This document shows positions 16,664 to 25,493 of a stretch of DNA of 64,000 bases, in pieces. The DNA lies in the NCBI GenBank assembly GCA_014652975.1, contig BMZV01000001.1:186001-250000 (forward strand). Reading direction: 5' to 3'. The position numbers were made by a program, and so were the translations under genes. The notes under the pieces are model-generated. The model saw nothing but the letters and a program-made list of their open reading frames with translations. It searched no databases and had not been told where the DNA came from. This DNA comes from Kocuria marina. GTDB taxonomy: Bacteria > Actinomycetota > Actinomycetes > Actinomycetales > Micrococcaceae. The first letter of the stretch is position 1; each line of letters begins with the position of its first letter.

Positions 16664-18484
16664 TCAGACGCGCAGCACCGCAGCAGTATTCGGCGCCAGG
16701 GTTGCCTTACCGGGGGTTTCCAGTCCCGGTTCGACGCCGCTCGCAAACAGCACCTGGGGCGCGTCGCCTCCCATGAGGGGCAGGTCGCGCTCCTGGTCGG
16801 ACAGATTGATCACCACGACCACGCCGTGCTCGGACTCCGGCTCGCTCATCCGCTTGAGTACGAACCACTGCTCGGAGTCGCTCGCCTGGGTGGCCACGGT
16901 GGCCCAGTTCTGATCGGTGAGCTCCGGGGTGTCGTGGCGCAGCGCGATCAGCTCCCGGTAGGCGTCCAGGATGCGCTGGTGCTCACCTTCGTGCACCTCG
17001 CCCCAGTCGAGCTTGGAACGTTCGAACGTCTGCGGGTCCTGGGGATCCGGGACGGTCGCGTGATCCCAGGCCATCGCGGCGAATTCCGCCTTGCGGCCCG
17101 TGGCCACGGCCTCCCCCAGTTCGGGTTCGGGGTGGGCCGTGAAGAACTGCCACGGCGTGCTGGCCCCGAACTCCTCGCCCATGAACAGCATGGGCGTGTA
17201 GGGCTGGGTGAGCAGCCACGTGGCGGCCGCGATCGCCCGGTCCACGCTCATGCCGTGGTTCATCCGGTCCCCGGCCGCGCGGTTGCCCACCTGGTCGTGG
17301 TTCTGCAGGAACGTCACGAACTGCCACGGCCGCTGCTCGGCAGGATCGATCTCGCGGCCGTGCGAGCGGCCACGGAACGTGGAGTACGTCCCGTTGTGGA
17401 AGTACGCCGTGTGCATGGTCTTCTCCAGGGCGTGCAGGGATGCGAAGTCCCCGTAGTACCCGTGGGTCTCCCCGGTGAACGCCACGTGCGCGGCGTGGTG
17501 GACGTCGTCGAGCCACTGCGCGTCCATGCCCAGACCGTGCCCCTCCGTACCCGCGATCATGCGGGGATCGTTGAGGTCGGATTCCGCGATGGCCACGAGC
17601 TCCTTGCCCGTGCGCTCGGACTCCGCCGCGATGCGCTGGGCGATCTGCTCCAGGATGTGCGTGGCGCGGGAATCGGCGAGCGCATGCACGGCATCCAGGC
17701 GGAACCCGTCCACGTGGTAGTCGCGCAGCCACATGGTGATGTTGTCCAGGATGTACTCGCGCACCCCGTCCGAACCCCACCCGTCCAGGTTGATCAGGTC
17801 CCCCCAGCTGGAGGCCCCGGGCTTGAAGTACTCCGCGAAGAGCGGCAGGTAGTTCCCGCTGGGTCCCAGGTGGTTGTAGACCACGTCCTGGATCACGGCG
17901 ATGCCCTTGGTGTGGCACGCGTCCACGAACCGCTGATAGGCCTCGGGCCCACCGTAGGACTCATCCACGGTGTACCAGGCGACGCCGTCGTAGCCCCAGT
18001 TGTGGTCCCCGTTGAACCCGTTGACGGGCAACAGTTCCACGGCGTCCACGCCGAGGTCCACGAGGTGGTCCAACTTGCCGATCGCCGCATCGAGCGTGCC
18101 CTCCGGGGTGAACGTCCCGGGGTGCAGTTCATAGAGCACCGAGTCCCGCAGCGGACGCGGCCGCCACGCGGCGTCGTGCCATTCGAAGGCGTCCGGGTCG
18201 AACGTGCAGGACAAATCGTGCACACCTTGCGGCTGGCGGCGTGAGCGCGGGTCTGGAAGCACCTCGGACACCGAAGTGCGTTCCTTGTCCGTGCCCTCGT
18301 CGAAGACCTTGGTCAGCAGGTAGCCGTAGCGCACGGTGCCCCGGGGGACGTCGGCGTCGTCGGGCAGCGTCCACCAGCCGGGGCGATCGGCCAGGCCCTG
18401 CATGGGGTGGTCCACACCGTCGATGCGCACGGTGACCTTGCGGGCGTGGGGTGCCCACACGTCGAAACGATGGTCCTGGGTCAT
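16664..18484 (-). CDS. treZ: Malto-oligosyltrehalose trehalohydrolase
   Basis: 606 residues, GH13. It releases trehalose from the maltooligosyl-trehalose made by TreY, in the cytosol. The N-terminal CBM48-like domain spans about 5-90, then the barrel: IQDVVYNHLGPSGNYL, nucleophile Asp in GFRLDAVHAL, acid Glu in AIAESDLNDPR, and the third carboxylate in FLQNHDQVGNR. The C-terminal beta domain ends at residue 606. Three bases separate it from the treY stop, so the two are an operon. Confidence 0.94.
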   Translation of the reverse strand: MTQDHRFDVWAPHARKVTVRIDGVDHPMQGLADRPGWWTLPDDADVPRGTVRYGYLLTKVFDEGTDKERTSVSEVLPDPRSRRQPQGVHDLSCTFDPDAFEWHDAAWRPRPLRDSVLYELHPGTFTPEGTLDAAIGKLDHLVDLGVDAVELLPVNGFNGDHNWGYDGVAWYTVDESYGGPEAYQRFVDACHTKGIAVIQDVVYNHLGPSGNYLPLFAEYFKPGASSWGDLINLDGWGSDGVREYILDNITMWLRDYHVDGFRLDAVHALADSRATHILEQIAQRIAAESERTGKELVAIAESDLNDPRMIAGTEGHGLGMDAQWLDDVHHAAHVAFTGETHGYYGDFASLHALEKTMHTAYFHNGTYSTFRGRSHGREIDPAEQRPWQFVTFLQNHDQVGNRAAGDRMNHGMSVDRAIAAATWLLTQPYTPMLFMGEEFGASTPWQFFTAHPEPELGEAVATGRKAEFAAMAWDHATVPDPQDPQTFERSKLDWGEVHEGEHQRILDAYRELIALRHDTPELTDQNWATVATQASDSEQWFVLKRMSEPESEHGVVVVINLSDQERDLPLMGGDAPQVLFASGVEPGLETPGKATLAPNTAAVLRV

Positions 18485-18487
18485 GTC

Positions 18488-20851
18488 TCAGCCGTCCTTC
18501 CGGCGCAGGATCGCCACGGGGTAGGTGAAGAGGAGGTCGGCCAGGCGCACGGCGCCGTCCTGGTCCGTGGTGTACTCGCGGTGCGTGAGGACGTCCTGCC
18601 ACGTCCCCGGCGCGAGGACCACGGTCTCGTCCGTGAAGCCGCCCTCGGGGGCGAGGGTCGCGGGGAAGCGGGTGACCACGGTGGCCACGCCGCCGCGGTC
18701 GAAGCCCAGTGCGTGCTCGGCGAGCGCGCCCCGGAACTCCAGCGGTATGTACTCCGTGAACAGCTCGGGGTGCTCGCCGCGCAGCCGCAGGGCGCGCGAG
18801 GTCAACAGCATGCGCGCCGCCCCCGTGCCGTCCACGGGCGGGGTGGCGTCCGCGGAACCCGGCCGAGCGGCGTCGAGCCGTGCCAACATCTGCTCGCGCG
18901 CCGCGAAGTCCACGGGCCGACGGTTGTCGGGGTCCACGAGCGACGGTTCCCACAACTCCTGCCCCTGGTAGACGTCCGGGACGCCCGGCAGGGTCAGCTG
19001 CAGCGCGGTGGCCGCCAGGGCGTTGCTGAACCCCGGTGCGCTCACGCGCTCCACGCACCCCTCCACGATGCCGCGGGCGCGCGGGTTGCTGAAGAGGAAG
19101 TCGATGAACCGGGTCAGCTCCGCCTCGAAGTGCTCGTCCCCGTCCACCCACGCGGTGGACACGGACGCCTCGCGCACGGCCTTCATCGCGTAGTCCACGG
19201 CACGATTGCGCTCGAGCGGCCACGCACCCACCACGGCCTGCAGGACGAGGTTCACGGCGGGTCCGTCCGCCAGCTCGATCTGCGCGTCCTTGGCGCGGTT
19301 GACGAGCGTGGCCACGGTCTCGGACCAGGCCCTGGGCTGCTCCGAGAGCACCGTGATCCGCGCACGCACCGATGCCGAGCGCTTGGTGTCGTGGGTGGTC
19401 AGTGCGTTCATGGTCGCGGGCGATTCACGCTGCCGCCGCGCCGCCTCCGCGTGGAACTGCTCGGGCGTGAGCGAGAAGACCGAGGGGTCACCGCCCACCT
19501 CGGTGAGGGAGGAGAGCTTGGGGTATCGGTAGAACGCGGTGTCTTCCACGCCCTTGGCCATGACCATGCCCGAGGTCTGCTGGAAACGCTGCGCCACTCC
19601 GCTCAGGGTGCCGTTCACGTCCCCGCCGAGTTCACGCGCGAGGTCGTCGAGCACGTCCGCGAGCTCGGGGCGCCATCGCCGCGCGGCGGCGACCGCGTCG
19701 CGCAGGTACTGCGCACCCTCGGGCAGGTACGTGCGGTACACCGGGAAGTTGGCGAGGATCTCGGCGAGACCGTCATACGACGCCGCGGCCCCGTGCGGGA
19801 AGTCGGCCGGCAGTTCGCGCACCAGGCGGTGCACCTCTGCGGCCAGGCCAGCGTCCGCCATCCGGCGCTTGGTCTCGTGGATCAGCGGGTCCCAGCGCAC
19901 GGGCTGACCACCGCGCAGCTTGGTGTCCAATGAGGCGAGCTCGTAGTGCCCGCGTGCGTCCGTGAGCACCCGGTCGATCCAGCCCAGCGAGTCGTAGCCC
20001 GTGGTCCCGGCCGTGCGCCACTGTTCGGGCAGGTACTCCCCCGGTTCCAAGATCTTCTCGACGACGGTCCACGCGCCGTCCGTGAGCCCGGCCAGCTTCC
20101 CGAGGTAGTCCTGCGGGTCCCGCACCCCGTCCGGGTGGTCGATGCGCAGCCCGTCCACGAGTCCCTCGCGGAACCAGCGCGCGACCTCCGCGTGGGATTC
20201 CTCGAAGACACGGGCGTCCTCGACCCGCACCCCGGCGAGCGTGGCCACGGTGAAGAACCGGCGGTAGTTCAGCTCGGAGTCACCGCGGCGCCAGTTGATC
20301 AGTTCGTAGTGCTGCCGCCCGTGCACCTCGGCGGGATCGTCGCCCTCGCGGTACGTGCCCTCGGCCAGGGGGTAGACGTTGTCGTAGTAGCGCAGCGTCC
20401 CGTCCTGGACGGTGAGCGCGGAGAGGTCCTCGTCACCGTCGCCGAGCACCGGGATCAAGATCTTGCCGCCGCCGGCCTGCCAGTCCACGTCGAACGCGTC
20501 CGCGTAGGGGCTGTCCTGCCCCTTCTCGAGCAGCGACCACCACCACGGGTTCTCCTGCGGGGCGGCCACGCCCTGGTGGTTGGGCACGATGTCCACGACG
20601 ACGCCCAGTCCGGCCTCGTGCGCGGCATCGGACAGTGCCTTCAGCCCCTCCGATCCCCCGCGTTCGGGATCCACCTCGGTGGGATCTACGACGTCGTACC
20701 CGTGGTCCGAGCCGCTCGTGGCCCGCAGGATGGGCGAGAGGTACACCCACCCCGCCCCCAGACGCTTGATGTAGGGGACCAGTTCCGCCGCGCGATGCAG
20801 GTCCTGCTGGGTCGTGATTTGCAACCGGTACGTTGAAGTGGGTGTCAGCAC
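18488..20851 (-). CDS. treY: Malto-oligosyltrehalose synthase
   Basis: 787 residues, GH13. It turns the reducing-end alpha-1,4 link of a maltodextrin into alpha-1,1. The N-terminal block STYRLQITTQQDLHRAAELVPYIKRLG and YVSP-like VYLSPILRATSGSDHGYDVVDPTEVDPERGG are family hallmarks. Nucleophile Asp in GLRIDHPDGVRDP, acid Glu in VEKILEPGEYLPE, and MAKGVEDTAFYRYPKLSSL plus TTHDTKRSASVRAR further on. GTG start; only TAAGG stands near it, so initiation may be weak. It follows glgX after a terminator and precedes treZ. Confidence 0.94.
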   Translation of the reverse strand: MLTPTSTYRLQITTQQDLHRAAELVPYIKRLGAGWVYLSPILRATSGSDHGYDVVDPTEVDPERGGSEGLKALSDAAHEAGLGVVVDIVPNHQGVAAPQENPWWWSLLEKGQDSPYADAFDVDWQAGGGKILIPVLGDGDEDLSALTVQDGTLRYYDNVYPLAEGTYREGDDPAEVHGRQHYELINWRRGDSELNYRRFFTVATLAGVRVEDARVFEESHAEVARWFREGLVDGLRIDHPDGVRDPQDYLGKLAGLTDGAWTVVEKILEPGEYLPEQWRTAGTTGYDSLGWIDRVLTDARGHYELASLDTKLRGGQPVRWDPLIHETKRRMADAGLAAEVHRLVRELPADFPHGAAASYDGLAEILANFPVYRTYLPEGAQYLRDAVAAARRWRPELADVLDDLARELGGDVNGTLSGVAQRFQQTSGMVMAKGVEDTAFYRYPKLSSLTEVGGDPSVFSLTPEQFHAEAARRQRESPATMNALTTHDTKRSASVRARITVLSEQPRAWSETVATLVNRAKDAQIELADGPAVNLVLQAVVGAWPLERNRAVDYAMKAVREASVSTAWVDGDEHFEAELTRFIDFLFSNPRARGIVEGCVERVSAPGFSNALAATALQLTLPGVPDVYQGQELWEPSLVDPDNRRPVDFAAREQMLARLDAARPGSADATPPVDGTGAARMLLTSRALRLRGEHPELFTEYIPLEFRGALAEHALGFDRGGVATVVTRFPATLAPEGGFTDETVVLAPGTWQDVLTHREYTTDQDGAVRLADLLFTYPVAILRRKDG

Positions 20852-20922
20852 CCTTACAGTCTTGCCGAATGCGCGCGCTCGGGCCAGTCACCCCGCGCTC
20901 AACGAGCACCGTGACGTAAACG

Positions 20923-20957
20923 GCGGACGCGCCACCCGTGTGGGGTGACGCGTCCGC
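20923..20957 (-). terminator. Hairpin between glgX and treY
   Basis: GCGGACGCG / CGCGTCCGC outer stem with an inner CACC/GGTG stem, 61 bp past the glgX stop. It suggests that glgX is terminated or attenuated before treY. Confidence 0.6.
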
Positions 20958-21017
20958 AGTCGTGTTCAGCGCGGCGCGGGCTGCGGGCGATCTGCCCGGT
21001 CACGCACCGCGGGGCGC

Positions 21018-23210
21018 TCAGGCGTCGTCGGACGACGCCGCGTACACCGCTGCCGCGACGGACGCGGCCACGGAGGCGTCCGGCTCTTCCTCGGGGGCCT
21101 CCCACGCGCGCAACAGCACCGTGGACTTGCCTGCCATCCGCAACGTGGAGGAGTGCCCGCGCACGGCACCGTCCGCGTGCTCGCCGGCGGTGTCCACGAT
21201 CTCCTCCCACTTCATGCCGTAGCTGGCCGGGGGTAGTGTGACGTCCACGGGCTCGGGGTTGGAGTTGAAGTACACGATGAAGTTCACGTCCGTGATCCGG
21301 CGACCGCGCATATCCACTCCCGTGATGCCCTGACCGTTGAGCCACATGCCCACGGCACGAGCCAGGGGCTCGTCCCAGTCGGCGGGCACCATGGGCGTGC
21401 CGTCCGTGTTGAGCCAGGCAATGTCCGGCATGGGATCGCCCTCGGCACGCTCGCCCATGTCCACGGGACGCCCGTCGAAGAACTGCGAGCGGCGGAACGT
21501 GGGGTGTTCGTGGCGCAGGTGGGTGATCACGGAGGTGAACTCCACGAGCGGGGTGTCCACCTTCTCCCAGTTGATCCACGTGAGCTCGTTGTCCTGGCAG
21601 TACGTGTTGTTGTTGCCCTTCTGGGTGCGCCCCGCCTCGTCACCGTGCAACAGCATGGGCGTGCCCTGGGACAGCATGAGCGTGGCGATGAAGTTGCGCT
21701 GCTGACGCGCACGCATCGCGAGCACCTCGGGATCGTCCGTGGGCCCCTCCTCACCGCAGTTCCACGAGCGGTTGTGGGACTCGCCGTCGTTGTTGTCCTC
21801 GCCGTTCTCCTCGTTGTGCTTCTCGTTGTAGGACACGAGGTCCCGCAGTGTGAAGCCGTCGTGGGCGGTCACGAAGTTCACCGAGGCGAAGGGGCGCCGG
21901 CCGCTGTTCTCGTAGAGGTCCGCAGAACCGGTGACACGGGACGCGAACTCCCCCAGGGTCGAGGGCTCCCCGCGCCAGAAATCACGCACGGTGTCCCGGT
22001 ACTTGCCGTTCCACTCGGTCCACTGCGGCGGGAAGTTGCCCACCTGGTAGCCACCGGGACCGATGTCCCAGGGCTCGGCGATCAGCTTGACCTGCGAGAC
22101 GATAGGGTCCTGCTGGACGAGTTCGAAGAACGTGGAGAGCTTGTCCACGTCGTAGAACTCACGGGCCAGCGTGGCGGCGAGGTCGAAACGGAAACCGTCC
22201 ACGTGCATCTCGGTGACCCAGTAGCGCAGCGAGTCCATGATCAGCTGCAGCGAGTGGGGGTGACGCACGTTCAGGGAGTTACCGGTACCCGTGTAGTCCA
22301 TGTAGAACTTCTGGTCGTCGTCCACGGTGCGGTAGTACGCGGTGTTGTCGATGCCCTTCATGGACAGTGTGGGGCCCATGTGGTTGCCCTCGGCCGTGTG
22401 GTTGTACACCACGTCCAGGATGACCTCGATGTCCGCTTGGTGCAGTGCGCGCACCATGGCCTTGAACTCCTGGACCTGGCTGCCCAGGTGGGAGGCCGCG
22501 CTGTACTCGTTGTGGGGCGCGAAGAACGCGATGGTGTTGTACCCCCAGTAGTTGCGCAGCCCCTTCTCGAGCAGCGTGGAGTCCTGGACGAACTGGTGCA
22601 CGGGCATCAGTTCGATCGCGGTGACACCCAGCTTCTGCAGGTGTTCGATGACCGCGGGGTGGGACACACCGGCGTACGTGCCGCGCTGTTCCTCCGGGAC
22701 CTCCGGGTGCTGCATGGTGAGGCCCTTGACGTGGGCCTCGTAGATCACGGACTTGTGGTACGGGGTGCGCGGGGTGCGGTCACCCTCCCAGTCGAAGAAC
22801 GGGTTGATCACCACGCCCTTCATCATGTGTTCCGCGGAGTCCTGGTGGTTCTCGGAGTCCTCGTCGCCGAAGTTGTAGGAGAACAGGGACTCGTCCCAGT
22901 CGATCCCGCCCTCCACGGCCTTGGCGTAGGGGTCCAGGAGTAACTTGTCCGGGTTGCACCGCAACCCCTGGGACGGATCCCACGGCCCGTGCACCCGGTA
23001 CCCGTAGCGCTGACCGGGCTGCACCTGGGGGAGGTAGCAGTGCCACACGTAGCTGTCCACGGCGGTGACCTCCACGCGCGTCTCCGTGCCGTCCTCCTCG
23101 AACAGGCACAGTTCCACGCGGTCCGCGACCTCGGAGAAGAGCGCGAAATTGGTCCCCGTGCCGTCGAACGTGGCGCCCAACGGGTACGGTTGTCCTGGCC
23201 AAACTTCCAT
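21018..23210 (-). CDS. glgX: Glycogen debranching enzyme (isoamylase type, TreX/GlgX)
   Basis: 730 residues, GH13_11. It cuts alpha-1,6 branches to supply linear dextrins to TreY. CBM48 at about 1-110 (PYPLGATFDGTGTNFALFS), LDVVYNHTAEGN, nucleophile in DGFRFDLAATL, acid in LIAEPWDIGPGGYQVG, and FVTAHDGFTLRDLVSYN. The ATG at 23210 has GGAG upstream and matches homologues; longer in-frame starts would cross the palindrome upstream. The last 25 residues are Ala, Glu and Asp rich. First gene of the TreX-TreY-TreZ block. Confidence 0.93.
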   Translation of the reverse strand: MEVWPGQPYPLGATFDGTGTNFALFSEVADRVELCLFEEDGTETRVEVTAVDSYVWHCYLPQVQPGQRYGYRVHGPWDPSQGLRCNPDKLLLDPYAKAVEGGIDWDESLFSYNFGDEDSENHQDSAEHMMKGVVINPFFDWEGDRTPRTPYHKSVIYEAHVKGLTMQHPEVPEEQRGTYAGVSHPAVIEHLQKLGVTAIELMPVHQFVQDSTLLEKGLRNYWGYNTIAFFAPHNEYSAASHLGSQVQEFKAMVRALHQADIEVILDVVYNHTAEGNHMGPTLSMKGIDNTAYYRTVDDDQKFYMDYTGTGNSLNVRHPHSLQLIMDSLRYWVTEMHVDGFRFDLAATLAREFYDVDKLSTFFELVQQDPIVSQVKLIAEPWDIGPGGYQVGNFPPQWTEWNGKYRDTVRDFWRGEPSTLGEFASRVTGSADLYENSGRRPFASVNFVTAHDGFTLRDLVSYNEKHNEENGEDNNDGESHNRSWNCGEEGPTDDPEVLAMRARQQRNFIATLMLSQGTPMLLHGDEAGRTQKGNNNTYCQDNELTWINWEKVDTPLVEFTSVITHLRHEHPTFRRSQFFDGRPVDMGERAEGDPMPDIAWLNTDGTPMVPADWDEPLARAVGMWLNGQGITGVDMRGRRITDVNFIVYFNSNPEPVDVTLPPASYGMKWEEIVDTAGEHADGAVRGHSSTLRMAGKSTVLLRAWEAPEEEPDASVAASVAAAVYAASSDDA

Positions 23211-23234
23211 GTACTTCTCCTCAGCGTGTCGTGG

Positions 23235-23262
23235 GGCTGTGAGCGGATCCCCGCTCACAGCC
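23235..23262. promoter_or_regulatory. 12-bp perfect inverted repeat before glgX (LacI-operator-like)
   Basis: GGCTGTGAGCGG-ATCC-CCGCTCACAGCC. It contains TGTGAGCG half-sites as in LacI-family operators. A -10-like TATTGT (minus strand, 23271-23276) sits just upstream, so a transcript would start at the palindrome edge. It could instead end transcription of nnrE/D, but there is no U-tract. Confidence 0.45.
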
Positions 23263-23293
23263 AGTCACTAACAATAGTCGTTCGGGTCGCGGC

Positions 23294-24979
23294 TCACGGA
23301 CGGGTCAGCACCGCGCGCACGTTCTCCGCGAGCACCGACGGCGGGACGGGGCCCTCCCCATTTGCCCGTGAGGCCACCGCGTGCAGACCGGCCCCGAGGG
23401 CCGCGGCGGCCGCCCAGCGACCGTCCCCGCGGGCCCAGTCGCCCAGGACCGCGAGCGCGTCCGGGTGCTCGGCCACGTGGGCCACGACCGTGCCCAGGAT
23501 TCCGGCGAGGGTGTCCCCCGAACCCGCCGTGGCCAGCCAGGGGCTCGCGTGGCCGATGCTCAGGCACAGGCATTCGTCGCGCCCGGAAGCGTTCCCGTCC
23601 TCGCATGCGTCCCCGTTCCGTCCCACGGGGGACGCGATCACGGTCGACGCGCCCTTGAGCAACACCGTGGCGCCCGTGAGGCGCGCGGCTTCACCGGCCC
23701 AGTGCACGGGGTTGGCCTCGATCTCGGAGCGCTCCACCGTGGAATCGCACACCCCGAAACCGTGGAGCCACTCGAAGACCTGGGACAGCTCCCCCGCGTG
23801 GGGCGTGAGGATCTTATGGGGGCCCAGAGCGGCGTCGAGCACGGATCGCGCGGCGGCGTCGAGCGCACCTGCGTCCAGCACAGCCGGCTCCTGGGCCTCG
23901 ATGATTGCCTGCACGCGCGCGGCCTGGGACTCGTCCCCCACCACGCCGGGGCCCGCGAGCCACGCCTGGACGTGGACGTCCCACGGCTGGTCGTCCGAGC
24001 ACACGACCTCCGGACTGCGCGCGAGCACCATGCCGCGCGTGGTCGAATCCCCCAGGAAGCGGACCATCCCCGCGCCAGCGTTGACCGCCGCCTGGGTGCA
24101 CATGATCGCCGCGCCCGGATAGCTCGACGCGCCGGCCACGACGCCCAGTACACCTCGGGTGTACTTAGTGTCGGTCGCGCCGGGACGCGGCCACGCGGCG
24201 AGCACGTCACGCGGTTCGAGCCGGTGCACGGCGGGGTCGCTCAGCCGGTCCTCGATCCCGATGGGCACCACCGTGAGCGCCCCCGTGGCCTGCTCCCCCG
24301 GGGACACCACGTGGCCCGTCTTGGCCCCGCCGAACGTGATGGTCGCGTGGGCATGCAGGACCGGCTCGGGAGCCTCGCCGGTGTCCGCGCTGACGCCGGA
24401 GACGAGGTCGCACGCCACGATCCGTGGGAAGCGCCGTTCACGCGCGGCGGCGGGATCCCGCTGCCGTTCGGTGAACGCCCGCACGAGCTCAGCGGCCGTA
24501 CCCCGCAGCCCGCCCTGCGCACCGGTGCCGAGCACGGCGTCCACGATCAGGTGGGCGTCGGCCATGAGGGAGACCGCGCGGGACACCTCCACCGGGTGCG
24601 CGGCGGCCACGGCGTCCGAGGGTTCGCGCTCCTCGCCGTCCTGGTCGGTGAGCCGCAGCGCGGTGCCGCCGCGAGCGAGCAGCGCCCGCAGGCCCTGTTC
24701 GTGCACGCGCGTGCCGGTCAGGATGGCCACGACCTTCACGCCGCTGCGGCGCAGGAATGCGCCCGCCCACAGTCCGTCCCCGCCGTTGTTGCCCGAGCCC
24801 ACGAGCAGCACCGCCGTGGTGCCACCCAACAACCCTCTCCGGTTGGTCAGGCGCAACTGCGCTTCGCAGCCGCGGGCCAGTCCCAGGGCCGCACGACGCA
24901 TCAGCACGTCCCCGTAGCCCTCGTCCAGCAGCGGCTGTTCCGCGGCGCGGATGCTCTCGCCCGAGTACGCCTCAATCAT
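23294..24979 (-). CDS. nnr: Bifunctional NAD(P)H-hydrate epimerase / ADP-dependent dehydratase
   Basis: 561 residues. Repairs hydrated NAD(P)H. The N-terminal YjeF_N epimerase domain at about 1-225 has [20 protein letters not shown], and the C-terminal ribokinase-like dehydratase at about 250-555 has [16 protein letters not shown] and the catalytic [14 protein letters not shown]. An unusual insert near 465-490 ([21 protein letters not shown]) holds three cysteines. It overlaps the end of acpS by eight bases, so the genes are co-transcribed. Confidence 0.9.
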   Translation of the reverse strand: MIEAYSGESIRAAEQPLLDEGYGDVLMRRAALGLARGCEAQLRLTNRRGLLGGTTAVLLVGSGNNGGDGLWAGAFLRRSGVKVVAILTGTRVHEQGLRALLARGGTALRLTDQDGEEREPSDAVAAAHPVEVSRAVSLMADAHLIVDAVLGTGAQGGLRGTAAELVRAFTERQRDPAAARERRFPRIVACDLVSGVSADTGEAPEPVLHAHATITFGGAKTGHVVSPGEQATGALTVVPIGIEDRLSDPAVHRLEPRDVLAAWPRPGATDTKYTRGVLGVVAGASSYPGAAIMCTQAAVNAGAGMVRFLGDSTTRGMVLARSPEVVCSDDQPWDVHVQAWLAGPGVVGDESQAARVQAIIEAQEPAVLDAGALDAAARSVLDAALGPHKILTPHAGELSQVFEWLHGFGVCDSTVERSEIEANPVHWAGEAARLTGATVLLKGASTVIASPVGRNGDACEDGNASGRDECLCLSIGHASPWLATAGSGDTLAGILGTVVAHVAEHPDALAVLGDWARGDGRWAAAAALGAGLHAVASRANGEGPVPPSVLAENVRAVLTRP

Positions 24980-25343
24980 CGCGGTGTCCTCCCTGTCCCT
25001 CGGCCACGACGAACGCCACGGCCATGCCGCCGTCGTGGGAGATCGTTACGTGCCATGTTTCCACGCCCCTGCGCCGCGCCTGCTCGGCCACGGTGCCCGC
25101 GGTGTGCAGACGGGGAGCGCCGTGGGCGTCGTTGCTGATCCAGCAGTCCTGCCAGATCATCCCCGGCGGGGCCAGCAGCGCCTTGGCCGCGGCCTCCTTG
25201 ACCGCGAAGCGCGCGGCCAGCGAGCGCGGGTGCAGTTCCCGTTCGTGCGGAACGAACAGGCGTTCCCGCAATCGCGGCGTGCGCTCCAGCTGTCGTTCGA
25301 AACGCGCGATGTCCACGATGTCCACGCCGGTGCCCACAATCAT
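24972..25343 (-). CDS. acpS: Holo-[acyl-carrier-protein] synthase
   Basis: 123 residues, the family size. Transfers 4'-phosphopantetheine from CoA to acyl carrier protein. Magnesium-binding Asp in [14 protein letters not shown] (D8) and Glu in [12 protein letters not shown] are present, as is the C-terminal [19 protein letters not shown]. Its start lies six bases after TAGGCT (25350-25355, minus strand) with no Shine-Dalgarno, predicting a leaderless mRNA for acpS-nnr. Confidence 0.94.
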   Translation of the reverse strand: MIVGTGVDIVDIARFERQLERTPRLRERLFVPHERELHPRSLAARFAVKEAAAKALLAPPGMIWQDCWISNDAHGAPRLHTAGTVAEQARRRGVETWHVTISHDGGMAVAFVVAEGQGGHRDD

Positions 25344-25349
25344 GTCGCC

Positions 25350-25355
25350 AGCCTA
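25350..25355 (-). promoter_or_regulatory. Candidate -10 box for a leaderless acpS-nnr mRNA
   Basis: TAGGCT six bases before the acpS ATG, the same hexamer and spacing as mshA. Confidence 0.45.
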
Positions 25356-25432
25356 CCGGCGCCGCCCGGCCCCCTCACGGGCGCCGCGGCACGGCCCGGG
25401 CCCCATGGGCGTCGCGGCATGCCCGGGTACGA

Positions 25433-25475
25433 CGACGGCGGGTGACGCTCCCGTGGGAAGCGTCACCCGCCGTCG
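25433..25475 (-). terminator. Terminator of glmS
   Basis: 17-bp perfect stem CGACGGCGGGTGACGCT / AGCGTCACCCGCCGTCG with a nine-base loop, 18 bp past the glmS stop. Confidence 0.8.
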
Positions 25476-25493
25476 GATGGACGAACCGGATGA

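Noticed and set aside
16592..18244. 550-residue plus-strand open frame opposite treZ
   Set aside because: His/Val/Arg-rich antisense of a GH13 gene with clear catalytic motifs.
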